Shown piece after piece: positions 9,363 through 18,323 of a stretch of DNA of 64,000 nt (position 1 is the stretch's first letter; every line of letters begins with the position of its first letter). A program made the translations under genes and the position numbers. Below the pieces are notes generated by a model. That model saw only the letters and a list, made by a program, of their open reading frames with translations. It was not told where the DNA came from and did no database searches. The DNA lies in assembly GCA_964276025.1 (NCBI GenBank), contig CAXYDD010000001.1:310001-374000 (forward strand), in the 5' to 3' direction. Origin of the DNA: Porticoccus sp964276025 (lineage in GTDB: Bacteria > Pseudomonadota > Gammaproteobacteria > Pseudomonadales > Porticoccaceae).

Positions 9363-9872
9363 ATGATCACACTAAATACTAATTTCGGGAATATAGTTAT
9401 TGAGTTAGATTTTGAGAATGCGCCACTGTCTTCCGCGAATTTTTTACAATATTGTCGTGATGATTTTTACACTGACACCATTTTTCATAGAGTCATAGGT
9501 AATTTTATGATTCAAGGAGGGGGTTTCAACGAAAAAATGCAACAAAAAGAAACCCGAGAGTGTATTCAAAATGAAGCAGATAACGGGCTATCGAATGATA
9601 TTGGAACTCTCGCAATGGCCAGAACTAATGACCCACATTCTGCTAGCTCTCAATTCTTTATTAATGTTGCTGACAATAATTTCTTGAATCATACTGGAAA
9701 AAATTCTCAGGGTTGGGGTTATGCGGTATTTGCAAAAGTTGTTGAGGGTATGACTGTAGTAGATAAAATCAAAGAAGTGCCAACAGGAAATAACGGTCCT
9801 CATGGTGACGTTCCAACTGAAACTGTTACTATAAGTGGTGTCTCTGTGAGTGACGATTATGCTGACAAATGA
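9363..9872 (+). CDS. ppiB: Cyclophilin-type peptidyl-prolyl cis-trans isomerase
   Basis: Cytoplasmic cyclophilin of 169 residues without a signal peptide. Landmarks are TIFHRVIGNFMIQGGGF (residues 39-55, with the catalytic Arg), the substrate-binding LAMARTNDPHSASSQFFINV and the WGYAVFAKVVEGM segment. It catalyses proline isomerisation during folding. It is followed 24 bp later by lpxH on the same strand; ppiB-lpxH adjacency is common in Gammaproteobacteria. Confidence 0.93.
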   Translation: MITLNTNFGNIVIELDFENAPLSSANFLQYCRDDFYTDTIFHRVIGNFMIQGGGFNEKMQQKETRECIQNEADNGLSNDIGTLAMARTNDPHSASSQFFINVADNNFLNHTGKNSQGWGYAVFAKVVEGMTVVDKIKEVPTGNNGPHGDVPTETVTISGVSVSDDYADK

Positions 9873-9896
9873 GATTGCTGTTAAAAATCTGATGAA

Positions 9897-10616
9897 ATGT
9901 CTTCTCTATTAGTTTCAGACATACATCTCTCGCCTTGCTACCCTGAAACATGCGAGGCTTTTTTTAATTTTTTAAGGAATGAAATTGCTGATTCGACATC
10001 ATTATATATATTAGGTGATCTGTTTGAAGCTTGGATAGGTGATGATGACCAAGAACCTTTACCCCGAAAGGTTATATCAGCTTTAAAAGATCTCACAGAT
10101 AGTGGTGTAGCTGTTTATTTAATGCCAGGAAATAGAGATTTTTTATATGGTAAAAAGTTTGCAACACAAACAGGCTGCAAACTTTTACCAGATTATCATG
10201 TTTTAAAGTATCCAAATAAAAGAGTGCTTTTGCTTCACGGCGATACACTTTGTACAACTGATAAGCATTACCAAAGATATAGATTTGTAGCCAGAAGCCG
10301 ACTATTACGGTTTATATTAAACAGTTTGCCTATATCAGTCAGACAAAAAATAGCCGGAAGTTTGCGTTCAAAAAGTACTAGACATAATGCCAATAAACCA
10401 GAAAACATAATGGATGTTTCAGCATCCGAAGTTGATCGGGTAATGAAAAAGTACGAAGCAAACATTATGATACATGGTCACACCCATAGACCCAAAAGAC
10501 ACCAAGAAAAGTACGGTGAAAGGATTGTATTGGGTGATTGGGGCAAGGATGGATGGTTCATTCGAATCAACAGTGAAGAGAACCTTGACTTAATAGCTTT
10601 TAAAATAAAACACTAA
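9897..10616 (+). CDS. lpxH: UDP-2,3-diacylglucosamine diphosphatase LpxH
   Basis: Lipid A pathway enzyme hydrolysing UDP-2,3-diacylglucosamine to lipid X and UMP. It is a 239-residue calcineurin-like phosphoesterase with Mn-binding motifs DIHLSP (residues 8-13), LGDLFEAWIGDD (39-50), GNRDF (about 79), a histidine in LLLHGDTL and the C-terminal HGHTHRP (about 193-199). The family's D/H/N/H order is complete. It is probably cotranscribed with ppiB. Convergent with pyrD, with 17 bp between their ends. Confidence 0.95.
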   Translation: MSSLLVSDIHLSPCYPETCEAFFNFLRNEIADSTSLYILGDLFEAWIGDDDQEPLPRKVISALKDLTDSGVAVYLMPGNRDFLYGKKFATQTGCKLLPDYHVLKYPNKRVLLLHGDTLCTTDKHYQRYRFVARSRLLRFILNSLPISVRQKIAGSLRSKSTRHNANKPENIMDVSASEVDRVMKKYEANIMIHGHTHRPKRHQEKYGERIVLGDWGKDGWFIRINSEENLDLIAFKIKH

Positions 10617-10633
10617 GAAAGCTCATCGATAAA

Positions 10634-11635
10634 TTAATCTGTATTAATAATTCTATCAATTAAAGCTGGGCCTTTATAAATTAATCCGGTGTATATCTGA
10701 ACAAGATCTGCACCCGAATCTAGTTTTTTTTGAAAGTCAGCCAAGTCCATCACTCCTCCAGATGCTATTATAGGAAAATCTTTACCAACCAATGATCTTA
10801 ACGTCACTAAAATTTCAGTTGATAGCTCAAACAGGGGTTTGCCGCTTATCCCTCCTTTTCTTGATGGATGGTTATGTATGTTTGAGGTGTTTGTAGATAT
10901 TATTCCATCAATATTTTGTTCCAAAATTACCTCTACGAGCTGCTTTAGATAATTGTTATCTATATTGGGGGATATTTTTAAAAAAAGCGGTACATAACTA
11001 TAAGTCTTTGACAGCTCTATTTGTTTTAATTTCAGACTGGATATCAAATCAGAGAAGTATTCTTTATTAAAAAGGTCTCTGAGGCCTTCAGTATTCGGTG
11101 AGGAAATATTGATTGCTACGTAGTCAGCATAAGGGAAAACTTTCTCCAAACAAATCAAGTAATCATCTTTTGCTTTTATTAATGGAGTATCAAAATTCTT
11201 ACCAATACTTATACCTAAGGGGATTGACGACTTTCGCACAGAAACTCTTTTTACTAAATGATCAACGCCTTTATTATTAAATCCCAAGCTATTTACTAAA
11301 GCTTCTTGGGAACTAATTCTGAATAATCTAGGCCTATTATTCCCTTTTTGGGCTCTTGGTGTGACAGTGCCAAGTTCTAAAAATCCAAATCCTAAACATG
11401 CTAAAGAGTCAATGTAATCACCGTTCTTGTCTAAACCTGCAGCAAGGCCTAGTTTGTTTGTAAAGGATATACCTTTACAGATTACATTAGCATCAGCATT
11501 CTGTGAAATTCTAAACCCCAGCAGGCATAATAACTTCAAGGACATTAAACCTAGGTCATGGGAAAATTCGGCTGGAAAAATTTTCATTGCCGAAGTACAA
11601 GAAGTTACAAAATATAGTATTAATTTTTTAAACAT
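10634..11635 (-). CDS. pyrD: Dihydroorotate dehydrogenase (quinone), class 2
   Basis: Membrane-associated FMN enzyme of pyrimidine synthesis passing electrons from dihydroorotate to quinone. The 333-residue length and the N-terminal extension (FPAEFSHDLGLMSLKLL) are typical of class 2. FMN-site and catalytic features include GLAAGLDKNGDY (about residues 62-73), GFLELGTVTP, NISSPNTEGLR with the catalytic serine region, and IASGGVMDLADFQKKLDSGA near the C-terminus. It is a single gene between lpxH and miaE. Confidence 0.95.
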   Translation of the reverse strand: MFKKLILYFVTSCTSAMKIFPAEFSHDLGLMSLKLLCLLGFRISQNADANVICKGISFTNKLGLAAGLDKNGDYIDSLACLGFGFLELGTVTPRAQKGNNRPRLFRISSQEALVNSLGFNNKGVDHLVKRVSVRKSSIPLGISIGKNFDTPLIKAKDDYLICLEKVFPYADYVAINISSPNTEGLRDLFNKEYFSDLISSLKLKQIELSKTYSYVPLFLKISPNIDNNYLKQLVEVILEQNIDGIISTNTSNIHNHPSRKGGISGKPLFELSTEILVTLRSLVGKDFPIIASGGVMDLADFQKKLDSGADLVQIYTGLIYKGPALIDRIINTD

Positions 11636-11707
11636 AGATTCATTATAAGTTGACTATGATCAGAATAATAAGGAAAGTACTAAAAATATTTTTCTTTTCA
11701 TTGGCAT

Positions 11708-12313
11708 CTAGGGACATCCAGAATGAAAGAAAAATTCATCATCTGAGTTTTGTATAAGCATCATCTCTTGTTCACGCACCACTCTAACACGATCATCAAA
11801 AGTTCTATCTGGTATTTTTTTAGCTAGATTTAAGTAATCTTCGAAGTGTCGGCCTTCTGATTTAAGTAAAGATAAGTAAAATTTCTTCAAATCTTTATCA
11901 AGAAAAGGAGCCAGCTTAGAAAATCTCTCGCAAGACCTTGCCTCAATAAAAGCTCCTACTATTAACGTATCAATCAATCGAGCTGGCTCATATGTCCTAA
12001 TTTTTTTTCTTAACCCCGAAGCATACTTTGAGGCATCAATATTATAGTACTTTATTCCCCTAGTTTTCATAATAAGTATGACTTTTTCAAAGTGTCGCAT
12101 TTCTTCGCGAACTAATTTCGACATCTTGTTAACTAGATCAAAATTGTCAGGATATCTGTATATCAAGCTCAGTGCAGTACTAGCTGCTTTTTTTTCACAA
12201 TTAGCATGATCAATTAGTAATTTTTCTTGATTTTTAAGCGCCTTTGCTACCCATTTCTCTGATGTTTCACAAGGTAAAAAGTCTATTATCTCTTTTGCGC
12301 ATATTTCGGACAC
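11708..12313 (-). CDS. miaE: tRNA-(ms2io6A)-hydroxylase MiaE
   Basis: Non-haem diiron monooxygenase that hydroxylates the ms2i6A37 modification of tRNAs reading U-starting codons. The 201-residue protein shows the ferritin-like diiron ligands: E in LVREEMRHFEKV (ExxH, about residues 67-78), E in FIEARSCERF (about 125-134) and E..H in LKSEGRHFEDYL (about 154-165). The start is a GTG at 12313. MiaE requires oxygen, so the host is expected to live aerobically at least at times. Confidence 0.9.
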   Translation of the reverse strand: MSEICAKEIIDFLPCETSEKWVAKALKNQEKLLIDHANCEKKAASTALSLIYRYPDNFDLVNKMSKLVREEMRHFEKVILIMKTRGIKYYNIDASKYASGLRKKIRTYEPARLIDTLIVGAFIEARSCERFSKLAPFLDKDLKKFYLSLLKSEGRHFEDYLNLAKKIPDRTFDDRVRVVREQEMMLIQNSDDEFFFHSGCP

Positions 12314-12666
12314 GAAATTTTATCCTCATTAAAGTTTTTTTTGGAAACGGAAACATTATAAAATGTAAAATTACACTTTAATTAACAATTTATTTACATC
12401 TTACCATTATGATGTACTGAGGTAACTCGTGAGTAATAAATTGCTAATTATAAAATATGTAAATTTAATTTCCCTAAAAAATACTTATTTTTAAATGAAT
12501 CAAAAATCAGTGTCACTTTAATGGGTAATTTATAGTAGAATATTGCCCCCAATATAAAATTGTCCGACAGAAGTTATGGATTGGTTGAGATTAGATTATC
12601 TGCCTACAAAGACAATTTATAATAAAAAATTATGCTTTATTAAGTATCAATATGTGAGAGATTTGA
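12314..12666. other. 353-bp divergent intergenic region, miaE/acnB
   Basis: Very AT-rich spacer between divergently transcribed miaE and acnB. It must hold the acnB promoter; a TAGAAT at about 12535 is a possible -10 element but I see no convincing -35 at the right distance. No open frame of note and no clear operator. Confidence 0.4.
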
Positions 12667-15471
12667 ATGAGCTTATATTCAGAGTATATGGATGAAATCG
12701 CAACCCGTAAAAAGGATCTAGGATTAAATCCAAAGCCAATTGACAGTGCTGATTTGCTGGCAGAGATTATTGCTCAAATCAAAGATACCGGGAATGAGCA
12801 CCGTGAAGATTCCCTGAAGTTTCTCATTTACAATACTCTACCAGGCACAACCAGCGCTGCTGGTGTGAAAGCTCAATTTCTGAAAGAAATCATCCTGGGT
12901 GAATCTGTCGTTGCAGAGATCACAGCAGAATTTGCCTTCGAGCTGCTCTCGCATATGAAAGGCGGCCCCTCTATTGAGGTTCTGCTCAACCTTGCTCTAT
13001 CTGACGATGCAGTCGTTGCCAAACCAGCTGCTGAAGTTCTGAAAACTCAGGTATTTTTGTACGAAGCCGATACCGATCGCCTGACCGCCGCATTTAAAAC
13101 TGGCAACGCCATCGCTAAAGAGATCCTAGAGAGCTACGCACAAGCCGAGTTCTTTACCAAACTACCAGAAATTGACGAGACCATTGAAATAGTCACTTAT
13201 ATCGCCGGCGAAGGCGACATCTCTACTGATTTATTGTCTCCAGGTAATCAAGCGCACTCACGTGCCGACCGTGAACTCCATGGTCAGTGTATGGTGACCC
13301 CCGAAGCCCAGCAAGAAATTGTTGAATTGCAGAAGAAGCACCCGAAGGCCAAAGTGATGCTAATCGCCGAGAAAGGTACTATGGGAGTGGGATCTTCACG
13401 CATGTCTGGTGTCAATAACGTTGCTCTATGGGCCGGCAAACAAGCCAGTCCATACGTGCCGTTTATCAACATCGCTCCAGTTGTTGCCGGCACAAATGGT
13501 ATCTCTCCGATCTTTTTGACTACCGTTGACGTTACCGGTGGCATCGGTCTCGACCTCAAAAACTGGGTTAAAAAAGTAGATGTTAAAGGCAACACCGTTT
13601 TTGACGATAATGGCGACGCTGTGCTGGAAGAGGCTTATTCAGTGGCTACCGGTACTGTACTTACTATCAACACCAAAGAGCGTAAGCTCTACAACGGCGA
13701 TACAGAGCTGACAGATGTTTCTTCCTCGTTCACACCGCAAAAGGTTGAATTCATGAAGGCTAGCGGTTCTTATGCTGTTGTCTTCGGCAAGAAGCTACAG
13801 ACCTTTGCGGCTGATGTTTTAGGGGTTAAACCTGCTCTAGTTTACGCACCGTCGAAAGAAATTTCGATTGAGGCCCAAGGCCTGACTGCTGTTGAGAAGA
13901 TCTTCAACAGGAACGCTCTGGGGGTAGCTTCTAATACCCCGCTACACGCTGGTTCTGACGTTCGCGTTAAAGTAAATATCGTCGGTTCTCAAGATACTAC
14001 TGGCCCTATGACTTGTCAGGAACTGGAGGCCATGGCTGCTTCTGTGATCTCGCCAAGGGTTGACGGTGCTTATCAGTCTGGCTGCCATACAGCTTCTGTT
14101 TGGGACAGCAAGGCAAAAGCTAACATCCCTAAGCTGATGTCATTCATGAACAATTTCGGTCTGATCACCGCACGCGATCCTAAGGGTGCTTACCACGCTA
14201 TGACCGACGTAATCCACAAGGTGTTGAATGACATCACTGTGGATGATCGTGCCATCATCATCGGTGGTGACTCACATACCCGTATGTCTAAGGGCATTGC
14301 TTTCGGCGCAGATTCGGGCACCGTAGCTGTCGCACTAGCTACCGGAGAATCAGCTATGCCAATTCCTGAGTCTGTTAAGGTTATCTTCAAGGGCGACATG
14401 AAGAGCCATATGGATTTCCGCGATGTGGTGCACGCCACTCAGGCGCAGATGCTCAAGCAGTTCAATGGCGAGAACGTGTTTCAGGGTCGTATCATCGAAG
14501 TACAGATCGGCACCCTACTGTCCGACCAAGCTTTCACATTCACCGACTGGACTGCAGAGATGAAGGCAAAAGCCTCTATATGTATCTCTAACGATGAAAC
14601 CCTGGTCAAGTCTCTGGAACTGGCTAAGAGTCGTATCCAGATAATGATCGACAAGGGCATGGAAAACCATGTGGATATGCTGCAAGGCCTTATTGATCTG
14701 GCTGACAAGCGTATCGCTGAAATTCAATCGGGAGAGAATCCCGCTCTAGCTCCAGATAACAATGCTAAGTACTTCGCAGAAGTGGTTGTTGATCTGGATC
14801 AAATCGATGAGCCAATGATTGCTGACCCGGACGTAAATAACGAAGACCCCTCTAAGCGCTATACACACGATACTATTCGACCAGTGTCCTACTACGGCGG
14901 CAACAAAAACATTGACCTGGGCTTTGTCGGTTCTTGTATGGTGCACAAAGGCGACATGCAGATCATAGCTCAGATGTTGCGTAACCTTGAAGCTCAAGGT
15001 GAGATCAACTTCAAAGTACCGCTGGTTATTGCACCACCCACTTATAACATCGTTGATGAGTTGAAGGCCGAGGGCGACTGGGAGTTGCTACAGAAATATG
15101 CCGGTTTCGAATTTGACGATGCCGATCCTAAAGGTGCCGCTCGCACGCAGTACCAGAACATTATGTACTTAGAGCGCCCGGGTTGTAACCTGTGTATGGG
15201 TAACCAAGAGAAGGCTGCTAAAGGAGATACGGTACTGGCTACATCTACTCGCCTGTTCCAAGGCCGTGTGGTTGAAGATACTAACGAGAAGAAAGGTGAG
15301 TCACTACTGGCCTCTACACCAATGGTTGTATTGTCTAGTATCTTGGGCCGTATCCCGACCATCGAAGAGTACAAAGGCGCTGTTCAAGGCCTTAACCTGA
15401 CCGACTTCGTGCCACCTTCGGTAGACCTGAGTGTTGAACCACAAGCTGTGCCAGTGAGTGTGATCGGCTAG
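12667..15471 (+). CDS. acnB: Aconitate hydratase B, long form
   Basis: TCA-cycle aconitase of 934 residues isomerising citrate to isocitrate via a 4Fe-4S cluster. The cluster cysteines are visible in SGCHTASVWD (about residue 478) and in PGCNLCMGNQEKAAKG (about 838-853), and the swivel-domain motif GTMGVGSSRMSGVNNVALW is present. The protein is about 70 residues longer than E. coli or Pseudomonas AcnB (about 865) and its N-terminal text (TLPGTTSAAGVKAQFLKEII) is unlike theirs; from memory it resembles the Bacteroidetes-type AcnB. The gene is visibly G+C-richer than its neighbours, with many C-ending codons, consistent with either high expression or horizontal acquisition. Enzyme identity is firm; origin is inference. 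Confidence 0.95.
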   Translation: MSLYSEYMDEIATRKKDLGLNPKPIDSADLLAEIIAQIKDTGNEHREDSLKFLIYNTLPGTTSAAGVKAQFLKEIILGESVVAEITAEFAFELLSHMKGGPSIEVLLNLALSDDAVVAKPAAEVLKTQVFLYEADTDRLTAAFKTGNAIAKEILESYAQAEFFTKLPEIDETIEIVTYIAGEGDISTDLLSPGNQAHSRADRELHGQCMVTPEAQQEIVELQKKHPKAKVMLIAEKGTMGVGSSRMSGVNNVALWAGKQASPYVPFINIAPVVAGTNGISPIFLTTVDVTGGIGLDLKNWVKKVDVKGNTVFDDNGDAVLEEAYSVATGTVLTINTKERKLYNGDTELTDVSSSFTPQKVEFMKASGSYAVVFGKKLQTFAADVLGVKPALVYAPSKEISIEAQGLTAVEKIFNRNALGVASNTPLHAGSDVRVKVNIVGSQDTTGPMTCQELEAMAASVISPRVDGAYQSGCHTASVWDSKAKANIPKLMSFMNNFGLITARDPKGAYHAMTDVIHKVLNDITVDDRAIIIGGDSHTRMSKGIAFGADSGTVAVALATGESAMPIPESVKVIFKGDMKSHMDFRDVVHATQAQMLKQFNGENVFQGRIIEVQIGTLLSDQAFTFTDWTAEMKAKASICISNDETLVKSLELAKSRIQIMIDKGMENHVDMLQGLIDLADKRIAEIQSGENPALAPDNNAKYFAEVVVDLDQIDEPMIADPDVNNEDPSKRYTHDTIRPVSYYGGNKNIDLGFVGSCMVHKGDMQIIAQMLRNLEAQGEINFKVPLVIAPPTYNIVDELKAEGDWELLQKYAGFEFDDADPKGAARTQYQNIMYLERPGCNLCMGNQEKAAKGDTVLATSTRLFQGRVVEDTNEKKGESLLASTPMVVLSSILGRIPTIEEYKGAVQGLNLTDFVPPSVDLSVEPQAVPVSVIG

Positions 15472-15520
15472 CTTCTGATTCTCAGCTGGCTCAACATATT
15501 AAACGCTTAAATATTAATAT

Positions 15521-16519
15521 TTACTTTTTATCTCTATTGCGTTGCTTGTTTTTTAATTCTATTTTTTTCTGCCTGCGATTATACGTTTGCGATTCTGTTG
15601 TGGAGCCAAGATGTGCCTCCCCTTTCTCTTCAGCTAGGCTTATCTGTTCTTCTCTATCTGTATAGCGTTTGATTTGTTTGCTACTATGCTGACCGACGCA
15701 ATAATGGCAACTGATGCCTTTTTTGTAGTTCTCATGATTTTTTTCTTCATCTGTTATAGGCATTCGACATGCATGGCATTGGTCATAGCAGCCTTTCTCT
15801 AAATTATGATTTACCGTAACGCGATTATCAAAGACAAAGCACTCACCTCGCCACATAGTAGATTTCTCTGGTATTTTTTTAAGATAGTTTAAAATCCCTC
15901 CCTTTAGATGAAAAACTTCCTCAAAACCCTCTTGTTTTAAGTAGGCTGTGGATTTTTCGCACCTAATCCCACCCGTACAAAACATTGCTATTTTCTTTTT
16001 ATCTTTTGATTCTAGATTTTTTTTCACCTTATCAGGAAATTCTCGAAAATTCTCTGTTTCAAAGTTTACCGAGTTGATAAATGTGCCAATTTTCACCTCA
16101 TAATCATTCCTGGTGTCAACAACCAAAACATCAGGATCAGCAATAAGCTCATTCCAATCATCCGGATCAACATAAGTTCCAACTAATTCGTTTGGATCTA
16201 CACTCCTAACACCCATCGTTACTATTTCTTTTTTTAATTTAACTTTTGTTCTATAAAAAGGCTGATCTTCAACATAAGATTCTTTAGCTTCTAAATTTGA
16301 AAAACGAGCGTCTTTCTCTAGCCATTTTTTAACTGCATCAACACCCTTTCTTGGACCAGAAATTGTTCCATTAATACCCTCTGGAGCTAACAAAAAAGTA
16401 CCAAGGACAGACTCACTAACCATCAAATCATAAAGTGGTATTCGAAAAGATTCAAAATCTGGAAATTTTGCAAAACGATACAAAGACAGAACAACTACAC
16501 TCAAATTTGACTTAGACAT
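15521..16519 (-). CDS. trhO: tRNA uridine(34) hydroxylase TrhO (rhodanese domain, UPF0176)
   Basis: Protein of 332 residues of the TrhO/YceA family, which makes 5-hydroxyuridine at tRNA wobble position 34 in an oxygen-dependent way. It has the N-terminal domain with LLAPEGINGTISG (about residues 41-53), a central rhodanese domain with the active-site loop MFCTGGIRCEKS (about 178-189), and the C-terminal cysteine-rich segment (GCYDQCHACRMP, CHYCVGQ). The lysine-rich tail is typical. It converges with acnB. Confidence 0.93.
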   Translation of the reverse strand: MSKSNLSVVVLSLYRFAKFPDFESFRIPLYDLMVSESVLGTFLLAPEGINGTISGPRKGVDAVKKWLEKDARFSNLEAKESYVEDQPFYRTKVKLKKEIVTMGVRSVDPNELVGTYVDPDDWNELIADPDVLVVDTRNDYEVKIGTFINSVNFETENFREFPDKVKKNLESKDKKKIAMFCTGGIRCEKSTAYLKQEGFEEVFHLKGGILNYLKKIPEKSTMWRGECFVFDNRVTVNHNLEKGCYDQCHACRMPITDEEKNHENYKKGISCHYCVGQHSSKQIKRYTDREEQISLAEEKGEAHLGSTTESQTYNRRQKKIELKNKQRNRDKK

Positions 16520-16692
16520 GAATTATCCTGATTGTGTAAACTTCCTATAGACTTAACAAAAAAATTATATGTGATATTTTATCAACATATCATCTATCTA
16601 TAAATAGAACTTTTAAGGCAATATGAGCTATCGACAATTCATGAAACTCAAGTTATTGTCATTATATTAGTCGTTAAGCTGGGAATAATAGT

Positions 16693-17181
16693 ATGGGTTT
16701 ATTTTTAATACTCGGAATCATTTTAATAGCAGGCTATTTATACTATGTTAAGAATAAAAAAACCGATCCACTAGAAAGAAAAAAACTATTATTGAAGAAC
16801 GTCTTTTATTTACTATTAATCGTTATTGTTGCTTTAGCTCTTTCAGGTCGAGTTTCATGGATATTAGCTGCTGGAGCAGCCCTAATACCTATAGTAAAAT
16901 TCATTTTTTTGTTCCTATGGAGAAGCCTTCCGCTAATTCAAATGTGGATGAGATCTAGAAAATCTAAAGAAGGAAAAAATTTTTCATCACAAAAAAATGA
17001 TGCACTCACTGAAACTGAGGCTTGGGAAATACTAGGTCTAGAGCCAGGATCTAGTGACGAAGAAATTGTCCAAGCTCACAGAGAGCTTATGCAAAAGATA
17101 CACCCCGATAGAGGTGGAAACAATTACATGGCAACAAAATTAAATCTAGCTCGAGATCTGCTATTAGAAAAAAAAGATTGA
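16693..17181 (+). CDS. Membrane-anchored J-domain protein
   Basis: 162-residue protein with two or three N-terminal hydrophobic helices (residues about 1-17, 35-50, 53-75) and a C-terminal partial J-domain with the diagnostic HPDRGG (about 137-142) between two helices (EAWEILGLEPGSSDEEI before it). The J-domain faces the cytosol and should stimulate a DnaK-type chaperone, as in the DjlA/TIM14-like family. The client is unknown. It is a single gene, divergent from trhO, converging with a small frame at 17183. Confidence 0.75.
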   Translation: MGLFLILGIILIAGYLYYVKNKKTDPLERKKLLLKNVFYLLLIVIVALALSGRVSWILAAGAALIPIVKFIFLFLWRSLPLIQMWMRSRKSKEGKNFSSQKNDALTETEAWEILGLEPGSSDEEIVQAHRELMQKIHPDRGGNNYMATKLNLARDLLLEKKD

Positions 17182-17182
17182 A

Positions 17183-17344
17183 TTATCTGGTTTTTTTATT
17201 CTCTTCAATAATTTTTTTAAAGTTTACTAAGTCTCTATCAATAGCATTAACCTCGTCCCAAAGAATCTCGTTTTCTCCAAGTAACCTTTTTTTTGTAGCC
17301 TCTAGCGCGAATATCTCTTCTTGTATTGAATGTTCAATATCCAT
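17183..17344 (-). CDS. Small coiled-coil hypothetical protein, 53 aa
   Basis: A 53-residue frame beginning MDIEHSIQEEIFALEATKKR, whose stop lies 2 bp beyond the stop of the J-domain gene on the other strand. The whole peptide is acidic/basic with heptad-like leucine and isoleucine spacing, as in a short coiled coil, and ends in a lysine-rich tail. There is no strong ribosome binding site (only TAAAG), so the call rests on composition and on its tail-to-tail fit with the neighbouring gene. Function unknown. Confidence 0.4.
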   Translation of the reverse strand: MDIEHSIQEEIFALEATKKRLLGENEILWDEVNAIDRDLVNFKKIIEENKKTR

Positions 17345-17602
17345 AGACTTTACGTAAAAATATTATCTACTTATTAATTCATTATATTTCTAAACAACAA
17401 TATTTTTTATTTTCTTTTCTCCGAAGAAAATAAAACAGGAGCATTAATCTTGGTTGAATAACAACAAATATTATCAAATTAGCTAGTTAGAAAACTAAGC
17501 CAAATTTTCCTGAAGCACAACCGATTACCTGTAGTATGTAAATACAATAATTAAAATAAATTAGTTGCTAAATCTTTGATTATAATGCTATCCACTCAAA
17601 AA

Positions 17603-17824
17603 TTAATGATCGTGACCTTCTTTTGCTTCATGGTCGCTATCACCTTCTTCCTTATCATGGCCTTCATTGTCTTCATGATCTTCATCGGCTTTGTGAGCTT
17701 TAGCATGAAGTGCTTTGGCTGCATCAATCTTATCTGCACGATGATCTGATCCACAATGACTGCCATAAACGTTTGATATTGCACCTAGAATAAGAATAAA
17801 AAATGCTATTTGTAATGATTTCAT
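17603..17824 (-). CDS. Secreted His/Asp/Glu-rich small protein, 73 aa
   Basis: Small exported protein: a clear signal peptide (MKSLQIAFFILILGAISNVYG, cleavage near residue 21) is followed by a 50-residue chain made almost only of His, Asp, Glu, Lys and Ala, ending DHEAKEGHDH. It contains nine histidines and a single cysteine (SHCGSDH). AAGG lies about 9 nt before the ATG. Such tails bind divalent metal ions; a periplasmic metal buffer is an inference, not shown. The gene stands alone. A larger overlapping frame on the same strand has no signal peptide and is a shadow. Confidence 0.65.
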   Translation of the reverse strand: MKSLQIAFFILILGAISNVYGSHCGSDHRADKIDAAKALHAKAHKADEDHEDNEGHDKEEGDSDHEAKEGHDH

Positions 17825-18189
17825 ATCGTATTACCTTTTCGTTTTTTTAAAGTATTTTTGGGAAAAACTATTTAAGCTTTATATCCACAACATCTTCATT
17901 CTTAATCCTGAAGTCACTCAAGTCAAGTAGCAACTGAAATGAACCTCAGGCATAAAAAAATATGCTAGTTGTAAGGTTACATTATTTAAATATTTTGCGG
18001 TTTAGCAGTTGGTGTTGCAAATGGTGTTGCTATTTTCTAAAATTAGTTATGAAAAATAAACTCAAGCTTTATTTGAAATGAAAAAATTGGAAGATAGCAC
18101 AATATTAAATGGAATTATTCGCTAAGTTGAATATCTAAATCAACTGTGTAAACAGCGAATTTATTCACTATAAAAAAACCACAAATCAC
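17825..18189. other. 365-bp gene-free region before tRNA-Arg
   Basis: AT-rich spacer upstream of the tRNA-Arg(CCT) gene. The only structure I see is the GGTGTTGC direct repeat at 18011-18030 (listed separately). The tRNA promoter must lie in the last 60 bp; I cannot pick it confidently. Confidence 0.4.
18011..18030 (+). repeat. Pair of 8-bp direct repeats, period 12 bp
   Basis: GGTGTTGC occurs at 18011-18018 and 18023-18030, about 160 bp upstream of the tRNA-Arg that serves as island attachment site. Closely spaced direct repeats near an att site are what arm-type binding sites of tyrosine recombinases look like, but this assignment is inference. Confidence 0.4.
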
Positions 18190-18266
18190 GTCCCGGTGGC
18201 ACAGCTGGATAGCGCGGCCCCCTCCTAAGGGGCAGGTCAGAGGTTCGAATCCTCTTCGGGACGCCA
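18190..18266 (+). tRNA. tRNA-Arg (anticodon CCT), island attachment site
   Basis: Complete cloverleaf: acceptor GTCCCGG pairing with the 3' TCGGGAC, D-arm GGCACAGCTGGATAGC, anticodon stem GCCCC/GGGGC around the loop CTCCTAA (anticodon CCT), T-arm GAGGTTCGAATCCTC, and encoded GCCA. Bases 18215-18266 are repeated exactly at 29231-29282, marking this gene as the integration target of the island that follows. Because the intact copy is on the left, the island lies downstream of the tRNA 3' end, the usual arrangement. Confidence 0.97.
18215..18266 (+). repeat. Attachment site copy (left), within tRNA-Arg
   Basis: 52-bp sequence from the anticodon arm to the 3' end of tRNA-Arg(CCT), starting CGGCCCCCTCCTAAGG and ending TCGGGACGCCA. 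It is identical over its full length to 29231-29282 and in the same orientation. The bases immediately outside differ, which defines the limits. Confidence 0.9.
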
Positions 18267-18323
18267 ATCAATACATGGCTTACAGCCAAGTCTGTACAAT
18301 AGCAGCAGTAAAAAAACAAAGGC

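Noticed and set aside
13284..15374. Several long antisense frames inside acnB
   Set aside because: They arise from the G+C-rich codon use of acnB and show no signals of translation.
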